This document shows, piece after piece, positions 43,439 to 55,559 of a DNA stretch of 64,000 nucleotides (its first letter is position 1; each line of letters begins with the position of its first letter). The notes beneath the pieces were generated by a model that worked only from the letters and a program-made list of their open reading frames with translations, made no database searches and had not been told where the DNA came from. The DNA is from Phorcus lineatus. Lineage: Eukaryota; Mollusca; Gastropoda; Trochida; Trochidae. A program made the position numbers and the translations under genes. The stretch lies in NCBI GenBank assembly GCA_921293015.1, contig OV121082.1, positions 51,232,971-51,296,970 of the forward strand. The letters are read 5' to 3'.

Positions 43439-44475
43439 ACCAAATGTTACAGATGGATTTGCACACAGACAAAAGTACGATTTCGAGGTTATTTCCAATG
43501 AGATGGCAATAATTCTTGTTCTAGTCTTTTATATAAAATGATTAGACACTGATTGACTTGCTCAATAAATGTCAGGGATTCAATCAGCAACCAATCAGTG
43601 TTGAGGTATTTGGTAATTGACACGCCCACAGACTGATTACTTCTAAAAACATCTTGAGTCGGCCTGATCGTTTGACCCAAGGAAAACATGAACAAGCACT
43701 ACTCTTCTGCGTCAATACGAACAAGGTACTGCTCCACATCATGACACCATGACATAACCTTGTAGAAGCAATCAAAGATTTATCGGGACAATATTGGTAA
43801 AATTTGAATTTGAGTGATTTTATTTACATTGATAGTGGTTTACTCTTTTCCATAGGAGGGCAACCACATGTTTAGAGTTTAGCTCTACAACCTTTTTTAC
43901 AACGCATGCTGAGTTAGGATGTCAAATGGCGGTTTCAGGGACCAACTCCAATAGTAAAGATTGTTTTTGAAGAGGATAGTTGCAATTCCTTCCGTAGTAG
44001 AGACCTGTCAAATATAGACAAATGCAATGTAAGATGTTAAGTTTGAATTGGTATCTAAAGAACTAGAATACCTTTCGCTAACTAGACGTGTCAAACAGCT
44101 CGAAACTTTAAAGAAGTAAAACATGTGTCTTTTACTTTGTAAACACCACAGATTGGATTTAAATTTTCACTGAATACTTCAGTGCAAAATGTAAGGCTAT
44201 ATTCAAACAGAATGCTTTCTGGGATTTCTTGTTTAATCCAATCTACGTCAATCTATACAGCTACGTTAAGAGCACCAGAACCATATCATGTGTTTTCATA
44301 ACAGCGGAGGCAGACAAAAGATTCCAATCTGTCTTTATTGATGCTTCTAAACGAGACTGAATGCATTTGAATAAGACTACAAACTTTCGTAAACAAGCAA
44401 TGCCCTTTGGCTATGAAAAAGAATATAAAACTTTGGCATTGCTGACCTAGGTGACATATACCATTAAACCTCAAC

Positions 44476-45123
44476 ATGAAACGCTCCTCGGACGTTATCT
44501 ACACCTACTTGGATAAAAGTAAAAGCGAATTTCAAAGGATTCCAAAGTTCAACTTTTCAGAAAATGGCAATCGATTAGTGGACTATTCTTTCACCGATGT
44601 CAGTGACAGTGATGACGACTGTAGTGAAGATGGCATTTGCAAAATTGACCCACTTCAAAAGCTTCAATCGGACTTAGTCATTTTGAAATCAAAACTGAGT
44701 AGTACGCAAAAAAACCGGTTTTCACAGTTGATGAAGTCAAAGCAGGGAGGAAGTCTGAGAATGAGAGCTTCTAGAAAGCTAAAGATTGAAGAAGACAAGG
44801 AAAAGCTAAGAAATGAAGATGTCCTGCAACGGCTGAACACTGCCTTTTCTGAAGCAAAAAGCATCCCTTTTATCGATTCTTCATCGCCGATTGTAAAGAA
44901 ACTAGGTGTAAATGGCAGCAAGTCTGCGTGTCACATATTTGACACCAACAGACCTTCAAAAAAACGCAAACTGGACATGAGTGTGCTGAAACGTTTTTCA
45001 AGAAAACACTTCAACAAAAAATCCAAGAAAAAACTTCTCCACGGGAGAGGTGAAGACATTACCCATTCAGGTTGCCTTTTTGGGCTCTTGAAAGTTTATC
45101 GACACACAGATTATCTTCAATGA
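44476..45123 (+). CDS. 215-aa array protein, copy 11
   Basis: Consensus protein with two silent changes: TTG for a Leu in the first helix and TCA for Ser161. The TCA gives an A7 run, which reappears in the broken right-hand copies. First 3' haplotype. Confidence 0.85.
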   Translation: MKRSSDVIYTYLDKSKSEFQRIPKFNFSENGNRLVDYSFTDVSDSDDDCSEDGICKIDPLQKLQSDLVILKSKLSSTQKNRFSQLMKSKQGGSLRMRASRKLKIEEDKEKLRNEDVLQRLNTAFSEAKSIPFIDSSSPIVKKLGVNGSKSACHIFDTNRPSKKRKLDMSVLKRFSRKHFNKKSKKKLLHGRGEDITHSGCLFGLLKVYRHTDYLQ

Positions 45124-45540
45124 AGTCGTGTTCATTCCAGTGATGTAAATGGATGCTCATATGTTTGACAGTGCTAATATACTGATGTTGATACCAATAA
45201 AGCATTTATATTTATTCGAGTCTCCGTCTCCTTTTTGGATATGTCCAAGGTTTTATATCAGAATGTCAATACACGTTTTCATAATTTACTTAACCTTCTG
45301 CTGAAGTAAAACATGCATTTACACCGTGCATTCATTGACACCGTGAATGCACAAAAAAGTTGAATCAAGAATATACTTTCGATAGAAGAATGCAGTGTCA
45401 ATCTGGTAGGTAACAAAAACAAATACCTTTCTCTTATCTTGAGATTGTTTTATTCAAAATCAACAATAGGTAGATAGTCAGACAAACTATAAACACATAA
45501 AGCACTTTAAACATATCAAACATAACAAAATGGGATGCAG

Positions 45541-46050
45541 TTAGTCCCTAACATTTAAACACAGTCCTTGTTTCAGCAGTAACTGCAGCATCGTCGTCCT
45601 TCTTTTGGATGATAGGTTGTCAGGCTCTGTCAACTTGCTTTGGGCTTTTTTCCTGGGCGATCTGTTTTTCCTAACAAATGTAACTCTTCGTGGACTGAAT
45701 CGTCTGAATACGTCAGTGTCCTTTTTAATTTTCTTGAGGGGACTACCGCAGCAATCCTCTGTCTTCTTCAAAGTTTGAAGCAATAGCCTGCTCTTGCGTC
45801 TTTCTTCTTCTCCCTTCTCACTTTCTAAGGTCATATGAACCTTTTTCTGAATATAACCATGGTCGATACTTGAACAGTTGGCCGGCTCAACGTTAGCCAG
45901 TTCCTTTGATGTGATGAATGATAGAAGATGTTCTATGGTATGGTTAAGAATGTTGGTTGACGTGTGTTCAAAACTGTCGTGTTCTTCGTCATCATCGCTC
46001 ATTGAGTAGTTAACTAGAGGAAAGTAATCTTCATGAAATGAAATATCCAT
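45541..46050 (-). CDS. 169-aa array protein, copy 12
   Basis: Consensus protein with one silent change in an Ala codon (near 45896). Confidence 0.82.
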   Translation of the reverse strand: MDISFHEDYFPLVNYSMSDDDEEHDSFEHTSTNILNHTIEHLLSFITSKELANVEPANCSSIDHGYIQKKVHMTLESEKGEEERRKSRLLLQTLKKTEDCCGSPLKKIKKDTDVFRRFSPRRVTFVRKNRSPRKKAQSKLTEPDNLSSKRRTTMLQLLLKQGLCLNVRD

Positions 46051-47114
46051 ACCAAATGTTACAGATGGATTTGCACACAGACAAAAGTACGATTTCGAGG
46101 TTATTTCCAATGAGATGGCAATAATTCTTGTTCTAGTCTTTTATATAAAATGATTAGACACTGATTGACTTGCTCAATAAATGCCAGGGATTCAATCAGC
46201 AACCAATCAGTGTTGAGGTATTTGGTAATTGACACGCCCACAGACTGATTACTTCTAAAAACATCTTGAGTCGGCCTGATCGTTTGACCCAAGGAAAACA
46301 TGAACAAGCACTACTCTTCTGCGTCAATACGAACAAGGTACTGCTCCACATCATGACACCATGACATAACCTTGTAGTTAGATGGTTGTATACTTTCTCG
46401 TCAGAAGCAATCAAAGATTTATCGGGACAATATTGGTAAAATTTGAATTTGAGTGATTTTATTTACATTGATAGTGGTTTACTATTTTCCATAGGAGGGC
46501 AACCACATGTTTAGAGTTTAGCTCTACAACCTTTTTTACAACGCATGCTGAGTTAGGATGTCAAATGGCGGTTTCAGGGACCAACTCCAATAGTAAAGAT
46601 TGTTTTTGAAGAGGATAGTTGCAATTCCTTCCGTAGTAGAGACCTGTCAAATATAGACAAATGCAATGTAAGATGTTAAGTTTGAATTGGTATCTAAAGA
46701 ACTAGAATACCTTTCGCTAACTAGACGTGTCAAACAGCTCGAAACTTTAAAGAAGTAAAACATGTGTCTTTTACTTTGTAAACACCACAGATTGGATTTA
46801 AATTTTCGCTGAATACTTCAGTGCAAAATGTAAGGCTATATTCAAACAGAATGCTTTCTGGGATTTCTTGTTTAATCCAATCTACGTCAATCTATACAGC
46901 TACGTTAAGAGCACCAGAACCATATCATGTGTTTTCATAACAGCGGAGGCAGACAAAAGATTCCAATCTGTCTTTATTGATGCTTCTAAACGAGACTGAA
47001 TGCATTTGAATAAGACTACAAACTTTCGTAAACAAGCAATGCCCTTTGGCTATGAAAAAGAATATAAAACTTTGGCATTGCTGACCTAGGTGACATATAC
47101 CATTAAACCTCAAC

Positions 47115-47762
47115 ATGAAACGCTCCTCGGACGTTATCTACACCTACTTGGATAAAAGTAAAAGCGAATTTCAAAGGATTCCAAAGTTCAACTTTTCAGA
47201 AAATGGCAATCGATTAGTGGACTATTCTTTCACCGATGTCAGTGACAGTGATGACGACTGTAGTGAAGATGGCATTTGCAAAATTGACCCACTTCAAAAG
47301 CTTCAATCGGACTTAGTCATTTTAAAATCAAAACTGAGTAGTACGCAAAAAAACCGGTTTTCACAGTTGATGAAGTCAAAGCAGGGAGGAAGTCTGAGGA
47401 TGAGAGCTTCTAGAAAGCTAAAGATTGAAGAAGACAAGGAAAAGCTAAGAAATGAAGATGTCCTGCAACGGCTGAACACTGCCTTTTCTGAAGCAAAAAG
47501 CATCCCTTTTATCGATTCTTCATCGCCGATTGTAAAGAAACTAGGTGTAAATGGCAGCAAGTCTGCGTGTCACATATTTGACACCAACAGACCTTCCAAA
47601 AAACGCAAACTGGACATGAGTGTGCTGAAACGTTTTTCAAGAAAACACTTCAACAAAAAATCCAAGAAAAAACTTCTCCACGGGAGAGGTGAATCCATTA
47701 CCCATTCAGGTTGCCTTTTTGGGCTCTTGAAAGTTTATCGACACACAGATTATCTTCAATGA
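47115..47762 (+). CDS. 215-aa array protein, copy 12 (D194S)
   Basis: Asp194 is replaced by Ser through two adjacent base changes (GAC to TCC). The 3' region is a hybrid: first-class 'cttaacc', the 17-bp hairpin deletion and second-class 'gtgtaaat'. Confidence 0.85.
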   Translation: MKRSSDVIYTYLDKSKSEFQRIPKFNFSENGNRLVDYSFTDVSDSDDDCSEDGICKIDPLQKLQSDLVILKSKLSSTQKNRFSQLMKSKQGGSLRMRASRKLKIEEDKEKLRNEDVLQRLNTAFSEAKSIPFIDSSSPIVKKLGVNGSKSACHIFDTNRPSKKRKLDMSVLKRFSRKHFNKKSKKKLLHGRGESITHSGCLFGLLKVYRHTDYLQ

Positions 47763-48162
47763 AGTCGTGTTCATTCCAGTGATGTAAATGGATGCTCATA
47801 TGTTTGACAGTGCTAATATACTGATGTTGATACCAATAAAGCATTTATATTTATTCGAGTCTCCGTCTCCTTTTTGGATATGTCCAAGGTTTTATATCAG
47901 AATGTCAATACACGTTTTCATAATTTACTTAACCTTCTGCTGAAGTAAAACATGCATTTACACCGTGAATGCACAAAAAAGTTGAATCAAGAATATACTT
48001 TCGATAGAAGAATGCAGTGTAAATCTGGTAGGTAACAAAAACAAATACCTTTCTCTTATCTTGAGATTGTTTTATTCAAAATCAACAATAGGTAGATAGT
48101 CAGACAAACTATAAACACATAAAGCACTTTAAACATATCAAACATAACAAAATGGGATGCAG

Positions 48163-48672
48163 TTAGTCCCTAACATTTAAACACAGTCCTTGTTTCAGCA
48201 GTAACTGCAGCATCGTCGTCCTTCTTTTGGATGATAGGTTGTCAGGCTCTGTCAACTTGCTTTGGGCTTTTTTCCTGGGCAATCTGTTTTTCCTAACAAA
48301 TGTAACTCTTCGTGGACTGAATCGTCTGAATACGTCAGTGTCCTTTTTAATTTTCTTGAGGGGACTACCGCAGCAATCCTCTGTCTTCTTCAAAGTTTGA
48401 AGCAATAGCCTGCTCTTGCGTCTTTCTTCTTCTCCCTTCTCACTTTCTAAGGTCATATGAACTTTTTTCTGAATATAACCATGGTCGATACTTGAACAGT
48501 TGGCCGGCTCAACGTTTGCCAGTTCCTTTGATGTGATGAATGATAGAAGATGTTCTATGGTATGGTTAAGAATGTTGGTTGACGTGTGTTCAAAACTGTC
48601 GTGTTCTTCGTCATCATCGCTCATTGAGTAGTTAACTAGAGGAAAGTAATCTTCATGAAATGAAATATCCAT
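48163..48672 (-). CDS. 169-aa array protein, copy 13
   Basis: Leu131 instead of Ser, as in copy 1 at the left edge; the leader carries a G-to-T change at about 48694. Confidence 0.82.
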   Translation of the reverse strand: MDISFHEDYFPLVNYSMSDDDEEHDSFEHTSTNILNHTIEHLLSFITSKELANVEPANCSSIDHGYIQKKVHMTLESEKGEEERRKSRLLLQTLKKTEDCCGSPLKKIKKDTDVFRRFSPRRVTFVRKNRLPRKKAQSKLTEPDNLSSKRRTTMLQLLLKQGLCLNVRD

Positions 48673-49736
48673 ACCAAATGTTACAGATGGATTTTCACAC
48701 AGACAAAAGTACGATTTCGAGGTTATTTCCAATGAGATGGCAATAATTCTTGTTCTAGTCTTTTATATAAAATGATTAGACACTGATTGACTTGCTCAAT
48801 AAATGTCAGGGATTCAATCAGCAACCAATCAGTGTTGAGGTATTTGGTAATTGACACGCCCACAGACTGATTACTTCTAAAAACATCTTGAGTCGGCCTG
48901 ATCGTTTGACCCAAGGAAAACATGAACAAGCACTACTCTTCTGCGTCAATACGAACAAGGTACTGCTCCACATCATGACACCATGACATAACCTTGTAGT
49001 TAGATGGTTGTATACTTTCTCGTCAGAAGCAATCAAAGATTTATCGGGACAATATTGGTAAAATTTGAATTTGAGTGATTTTATTTACATTGATAGTGGT
49101 TTACTATTTTCCATAGGAGGGCAACCACATGTTTAGAGTTTAGCTCTACAACCTTTTTTACAACGCATGCTGAGTTAGGATGTCAAATGGCGGTTTCAGG
49201 GACCAACTCCAATAGTAAAGATTGTTTTTGAAGAGGATAGTTGCAATTCCTTCCGTAGTAGAGACCTGTCAAATATAGACAAATGCAATGTAAGATGTTA
49301 AGTTTGAATTGGTATCTAAAGAACTAGAATACCTTTCGCTAACTAGACGTGTCAAACAGCTCGAAACTTTAAAGAAGTAAAACATGTGTCTTTTACTTTG
49401 TAAACACCACAGATTGGATTTAAATTTTCGCTGAATACTTCAGTGCAAAATGTAAGGCTATATTCAAAGAGAATGCTTTCTGGGATTTCTTGTTTAATCC
49501 AATCTACGTCAATCTATACAGCTACGTTAAGAGCACCAGAACCATATCATGTGTTTTCATAACAGCGGAGGCAGACAAAAGATTCCAATCTGTCTTTATT
49601 GATGCTTCTAAACGAGACTGAATGCATTTGAATAAGACTACAAACTTTCGTAAACAAGCAATGCCCTTTGGCTATGAAAAAGAATATAAAACTTTGGCAT
49701 TGCTGACCTAGGTGACATATACCATTAAACCTCAAC

Positions 49737-50384
49737 ATGAAACGCTCCTCGGACGTTATCTACACCTACTTGGATAAAAGTAAAAGCGAATTTCAAAGGA
49801 TTCCAAAGTTCAACTTTTCAGAAAATGGCAATCGATTAGTGGACTATTCTTTCACCGATGTCAGTGACAGTGATGACGACTGTAGTGAAGATGGCATTTG
49901 CAAAATTGACCCACTTCAAAAGCTTCAATCGGACTTAGTCATTTTAAAATCAAAACTGAGTAGTACGCAAAAAAACCGGTTTTCACAGTTGATGAAGTCA
50001 AAGCAGGGAGGAAGTCTGAGAATGAGAGCTTCTAGAAAGCTAAAGATTGAAGAAGACAAGGAAAAGCTAAGAAATGAAGATGTCCTGCAACGGCTGAACA
50101 CTGCCTTTTCTGAAGCAAAAAGCATCCCTTTTATCGATTCTTCATCGCCGATTGTAAAGAAACTAGGTGTAAATGGCAGCAAGTCTGCGTGTCACATATT
50201 TGACACCAACAGACCTTCCAAAAAACGCAAACTGGACATGAGTGTGCTGAAACGTTTTTCAAGAAAACACTTCAACAAAAAATCCAAGAAAAAACTTCTC
50301 CACGGGAGAGGTGAAGACATTACCCATTCAGGTTGCCTTTTGGGGCTCTTGAAAGTTTATCGACACACAGATTATCTTCAATGA
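49737..50384 (+). CDS. 215-aa array protein, copy 13 (F202L)
   Basis: Phe202 is replaced by Leu (TTT to TTG); otherwise consensus. Full-length 2,639-bp unit with its minus gene present. Confidence 0.85.
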   Translation: MKRSSDVIYTYLDKSKSEFQRIPKFNFSENGNRLVDYSFTDVSDSDDDCSEDGICKIDPLQKLQSDLVILKSKLSSTQKNRFSQLMKSKQGGSLRMRASRKLKIEEDKEKLRNEDVLQRLNTAFSEAKSIPFIDSSSPIVKKLGVNGSKSACHIFDTNRPSKKRKLDMSVLKRFSRKHFNKKSKKKLLHGRGEDITHSGCLLGLLKVYRHTDYLQ

Positions 50385-50801
50385 AGTCGTGTTCATTCCA
50401 GTGATGTAAATGGATGCTCATATGTTTGACAGTGCTAATATACTGATGTTGATACCAATAAAGCATTTATATTTATTCGAGTCTCCGTCTCCTTTTTGGA
50501 TATGTCCAAGGTTTTATATCAGAATGTCAATACACGTTTTCATAATTTACGTAACCTTCTGCTGAAGTAAAACATGCATTTACACCGTGCATTCATTGAC
50601 ACCGTGAATGCACAAAAAAGTTGAATCAAGAATATACTTTCGATAGAAGAATGCAGTGTAAATCTGGTAGGTAACAAAAACAAATACCTTTCTCTTATCT
50701 TGAGATTGTTTTATTCAAAATCAACAATAGGTAGATAGTCAGACAAACTATAAACACATAAAGCACTTTAAACATATCAAACATAACAAAATGGGATGCA
50801 G

Positions 50802-51311
50802 TTAGTCCCTAACATTTAAACACAGTCCTTGTTTCAGCAGTAACTGCAGCATCGTCGTCCTTCTTTTGGATGATAGGTTGTCAGGCTCTGTCAACTTGCT
50901 TTGGGCTTTTTTCCTGGGCGATCTGTTTTTCCTAACAAATGTAACTCTTCGTGGACTGAATCGTCTGAATACGTCAGTGTCCTTTTTAATTTTCTTGAGG
51001 GGACTACCGCAGCAATCCTCTGTCTTCTTCAAAGTTTGAAGCAATAGCCTGCTCTTGCGTCTTTCTTCTTCTCCCTTCTCACTTTCTAAGGTCATATGAA
51101 CCTTTTTCTGAATATAACCATGGTCGATACTTGAACAGTTGGCCGGCTCAACGTTTGCCAGTTCCTTTGATGTGATGAATGATAGAAGATGTTCTATGGT
51201 ATGGTTAAGAATGTTGGTTGACGTGTGTTCAAAACTGTCGTGTTCTTCGTCATCATCGCTCATTGAGTAGTTAACTAGAGGAAAGTAATCTTCATGAAAT
51301 GAAATATCCAT
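50802..51311 (-). CDS. 169-aa array protein, copy 14
   Basis: Consensus protein. The next unit to the right has no minus gene. Confidence 0.82.
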   Translation of the reverse strand: MDISFHEDYFPLVNYSMSDDDEEHDSFEHTSTNILNHTIEHLLSFITSKELANVEPANCSSIDHGYIQKKVHMTLESEKGEEERRKSRLLLQTLKKTEDCCGSPLKKIKKDTDVFRRFSPRRVTFVRKNRSPRKKAQSKLTEPDNLSSKRRTTMLQLLLKQGLCLNVRD

Positions 51312-52375
51312 ACCAAATGTTACAGATGGATTTGCACACAGACAAAAGTACGATTTCGAGGTTATTTCCAATGAGATGGCAATAATTCTTGTTCTAGTCT
51401 TTTATATAAAATGATTAGACACTGATTGACTTGCTCAATAAATGTCAGGGATTCAATCAGCAACCAATCAGTGTTGAGGTATTTGGTAATTGACACGCCC
51501 ACAGACTGATTACTTCTAAAAACATCTTGAGTCGGCCTGATCGTTTGACCCAAGGAAAACATGAACAAGCACTACTCTTCTGCGTCAATACGAACAAGGT
51601 ACTGCTCCACATCATGACACCATGACATAACCTTGTAGTTAGATGGTTGTATACTTTCTCGTCAGAAGCAATCAAAGATTTATCGGGACAATATTGGTAA
51701 AATTTGAATTTGAGTGATTTTATTTACATTGATAGTGGTTTACTATTTTCCATAGGAGGGCAACCACATGTTTAGAGTTTAGCTCTACAACCTTTTTTAC
51801 AACGCATGCTGAGTTAGGATGTCAAATGGCGGTTTCAGGGACCAACTCCAATAGTAAAGATTGTTTTTGAAGAGGATAGTTGCAATTCCTTCCGTAGTAG
51901 AGACCTGTCAAATATAGACAAATGCAATGTAAGATGTTAAGTTTGAATTGGTATCTAAAGAACTAGAATACCTTTCGCTAACTAGACGTGTCAAACAGCT
52001 CGAAACTTTAAAGAAGTAAAACATGTGTCTTTTACTTTGTAAACACCACAGATTGGATTTAAATTTTCGCTGAATACTTCAGTGCAAAATGTAAGGCTAT
52101 ATTCAAACAGAATGCTTTCTGGGATTTCTTGTTTAATCCAATCTACGTCAATCTATACAGCTACGTTAAGAGCACCAGAACCATATCATGTGTTTTCATA
52201 ACAGCGGAGGCAGACAAAAGATTCCAATCTGTCTTTATTGATGCTTCTAAACGAGACTGAATGCATTTGAATAAGACTACAAACTTTCGTAAACAAGCAA
52301 TGCCCTTTGGCTATGAAAAAGAATATAAAACTTTGGCATTGCTGACCTAGGTGACATATACCATTAAACCTCAAC

Positions 52376-53023
52376 ATGAAACGCTCCTCGGACGTTATCT
52401 ACACCTACTTGGATAAAAGTAAAAGCGAATTTCAAAGGATTCCAAAGTTCAACTTTTCAGAAAATGGCAATCGATTAGTGGACTATTCTTTCACCGATGT
52501 CAGTGACAGTGATGACGACTGTAGTGAAGATGGCATTTGCAAAATTGACCCACTTCAAAAGCTTCAATCGGACTTAGTCATTTTAAAATCAAAACTGAGT
52601 AGTACGCAAAAAAACCGGTTTTCACAGTTGATGAAGTCAAAGCAGGGAGGAAGTCTGAGAATGAGAGCTTCTAGAAAGCTAAAGATTGAAGAAGACAAGG
52701 AAAAGCTAAGAAATGAAGATGTCCTGCAACGGCTGAACACTGCCTTTTCTGAAGCAAAAAGCATCCCTTTTATCGATTCTTCATCGCCGATTGTAAAGAA
52801 ACTAGGTGTAAATGGCAGCAAGTCTGCGTGTCACATATTTGACACCAACAGACCTTCCAAAAAACGCAAACTGGACATGAGTGTGCTGAAACGTTTTTCA
52901 AGAAAACACTTCAACAAAAAATCCAAGAAAAAACTTCTCCACGGGAGAGGTGAAGACATTACCCATTCAGGTTGCCTTTTGGGGCTCTTGAAAGTTTATC
53001 GACACACAGATTATCTTCAATGA
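52376..53023 (+). CDS. 215-aa array protein, copy 14 (F202L, minus gene absent)
   Basis: Intact, with F202L. It keeps its TATA box and poly(A) signal, but its partner minus gene is deleted from this 1,626-bp unit. It can therefore be made without a partner in cis. Confidence 0.85.
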   Translation: MKRSSDVIYTYLDKSKSEFQRIPKFNFSENGNRLVDYSFTDVSDSDDDCSEDGICKIDPLQKLQSDLVILKSKLSSTQKNRFSQLMKSKQGGSLRMRASRKLKIEEDKEKLRNEDVLQRLNTAFSEAKSIPFIDSSSPIVKKLGVNGSKSACHIFDTNRPSKKRKLDMSVLKRFSRKHFNKKSKKKLLHGRGEDITHSGCLLGLLKVYRHTDYLQ

Positions 53024-53388
53024 AGTCGTGTTCATTCCAGTGATGTAAATGGATGCTCATATGTTTGACAGTGCTAATATACTGATGTTGATACCAATAA
53101 AGCATTTATATTTATTCGAGTCTCCGTCTCCTTTTTGGATATGTCCAAGGTTTTATATCAGAATGTCAATACACGTTTTCATAATTTACGTAACCTTCTG
53201 CTGAAGTAAAACATGCATTTACACCGTGCATTCATTGACACCGTGAATGCACAAAAAAGTTGAATCAAGAATATACTTTCGATAGAAGAATGCAGTGTAA
53301 ATCTGGTAGGTAACAAAAACAAATACCTTTCTCTTATCTTGAGATTGTTTTATTCAAAATCAACAATAGGTAGATAGTCAGACAAACT

Positions 53389-53390
53389 AC
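53389..53390. other. Junction of the 1,013-bp deletion that removes the minus gene (first)
   Basis: 'agacaaacta' from the 3' UTR of the minus gene, just beyond its poly(A) signal, is joined to 'ccacatgttt' from the middle of the divergent region. The whole minus gene and its promoter are lost, while the plus gene's 3' end and the next plus promoter are kept. No microhomology is obvious at the joint. Confidence 0.9.
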
Positions 53391-54001
53391 CACATGTTTA
53401 GAGTTTAGCTCTACAACCTTTTTTACAACGCATGCTGAGTTAGGATGTCAAATGGCGGTTTCAGGGACCAACTCCAATAGTAAAGATTGTTTTTGAAGAG
53501 GATAGTTGCAATTCCTTCCGTAGTAGAGACCTGTCAAATATAGACAAATGCAATGTAAGATGTTAAGTTTGAATTGGTATCTAAAGAACTAGAATACCTT
53601 TCGCTAACTAGACGTGTCAAACAGCTCGAAACTTTAAAGAAGTAAAACATGTGTCTTTTACTTTGTAAACACCACAGATTGGATTTAAATTTTCGCTGAA
53701 TACTTCAGTGCAAAATGTAAGGCTATATTCAAAGAGAATGCTTTCTGGGATTTCTTGTTTAATCCAATCTACGTCAACCTATACAGCTACGTTAAGAGCA
53801 CCAGAACCATATCATGTGTTTTCATAACAGCGGAGGCAGACAAAAGATTCCAATCTGTCTTTATTGATGCTTCTAAACGAGACTGAATGCATTTGAATAA
53901 GACTACAAACTTTCGTAAACAAGCAATGCCCTTTGGCTATGAAAAAGAATATAAAACTTTGGCATTGCTGACCTAGGTGACATATACCATTAAACCTCAA
54001 C

Positions 54002-54649
54002 ATGAAACGCTCCTCGGACGTTATCTACACCTACTTGGATAAAAGTAAAAGCGAATTTCAAAGGATTCCAAAGTTCAACTTTTCAGAAAATGGCAATCGA
54101 TTAGTGGACTATTCTTTCACCGATGTCAGTGACAGTGATGACGACTGTAGTGAAGATGGCATTTGCAAAATTGACCCACTTCAAAAGCTTCAATCGGACT
54201 TAGTCATTTTAAAATCAAAACTGAGTGGTACGCAAAAAAACCGGTTTTCACAGTTGATGAAGTCAAAGCAGGGAGGAAGTCTGAGAATGAGAGCTTCTAG
54301 AAAGCTAAAGATTGAAGAAGACAAGGAAAAGCTAAGAAATGAAGATGTCCTGCAACGGCTGAACACTGCCTTTTCTGAAGCAAAAAGCATCCCTTTTATC
54401 GATTCTTCATCGCCGATTGTAAAGAAACTAGGTGTAAATGGCAGCAAGTCTGCGTGTCACATATTTGACACCAACAGACCTTCCAAAAAACGCAAACTGG
54501 ACATGAGTGTGCTGAAACGTTTTTCAAGAAAACACTTCAACAAAAAATCCAAGAAAAAACTTCTCCACGGGAGAGGTGAATCCATTACCCATTCAGGTTG
54601 CCTTTTTGGGCTCTTGAAAGTTTATCGACACACAGATTATCTTCAATGA
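54002..54649 (+). CDS. 215-aa array protein, copy 15 (S76G, D194S)
   Basis: Ser76 to Gly and Asp194 to Ser (the same two-base change as at 47115). Related to the 47115 copy by D194S and the 17-bp deletion, and to the 58250 copy by S76G. Confidence 0.85.
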   Translation: MKRSSDVIYTYLDKSKSEFQRIPKFNFSENGNRLVDYSFTDVSDSDDDCSEDGICKIDPLQKLQSDLVILKSKLSGTQKNRFSQLMKSKQGGSLRMRASRKLKIEEDKEKLRNEDVLQRLNTAFSEAKSIPFIDSSSPIVKKLGVNGSKSACHIFDTNRPSKKRKLDMSVLKRFSRKHFNKKSKKKLLHGRGESITHSGCLFGLLKVYRHTDYLQ

Positions 54650-55049
54650 AGTCGTGTTCATTCCAGTGATGTAAATGGATGCTCATATGTTTGACAGTGC
54701 TAATATACTGATGTTGATACCAATAAAGCATTTATATTTATTCGAGTCTCCGTCTCCTTTTTGGATATGTCCAAGGTTTTATATCAGAATGTCAATACAC
54801 GTTTTCATAATTTACTTAACCTTCTGCTGAAGTAAAACATGCATTTACACCGTGAATGCACAAAAAAGTTGAATCAAGAATATACTTTCGATAGAAGAAT
54901 GCAGTGTCAATCTGGTAGGTAACAAAAACAAATACCTTTCTCTTATCTTGAGATTGTTTTATTCAAAATCAACAATAGGTAGATAGTCAGACAAACTATA
55001 AACACATAAAGCACTTTAAACATATCAAACATAACAAAATGGGATGCAG

Positions 55050-55559
55050 TTAGTCCCTAACATTTAAACACAGTCCTTGTTTCAGCAGTAACTGCAGCAT
55101 CGTCGTCCTTCTTTTGGATGATAGGTTGTCAGGCTCTGTCAACTTGCTTTGGGCTTTTTTCCTGGGCAATCTGTTTTTCCTAACAAATGTAACTCTTCGT
55201 GGACTGAATCGTCTGAATACGTCAGTGTCCTTTTTAATTTTCTTGAGGGGACTACCGCAGCAATCCTCTGTCTTCTTCAAAGTTTGAAGCAATAGCCTGC
55301 TCTTGCGTCTTTCTTCTTCTCCCTTCTCACTTTCTAAGGTCATATGAACTTTTTTCTGAATATAACCATGGTCGATACTTGAACAGTTGGCCGGCTCAAC
55401 GTTTGCCAGTTCCTTTGATGTGATGAATGATAGAAGATGTTCTATGGTATGGTTAAGAATGTTGGTTGACGTGTGTTCAAAACTGTCGTGTTCTTCGTCA
55501 TCATCGCTCATTGAGTAGTTAACTAGAGGAAAGTAATCTTCATGAAATGAAATATCCAT
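55050..55559 (-). CDS. 169-aa array protein, copy 15
   Basis: Leu131; leader change as in the 48163 copy. It lies in the long half of the first higher-order repeat. Confidence 0.82.
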   Translation of the reverse strand: MDISFHEDYFPLVNYSMSDDDEEHDSFEHTSTNILNHTIEHLLSFITSKELANVEPANCSSIDHGYIQKKVHMTLESEKGEEERRKSRLLLQTLKKTEDCCGSPLKKIKKDTDVFRRFSPRRVTFVRKNRLPRKKAQSKLTEPDNLSSKRRTTMLQLLLKQGLCLNVRD

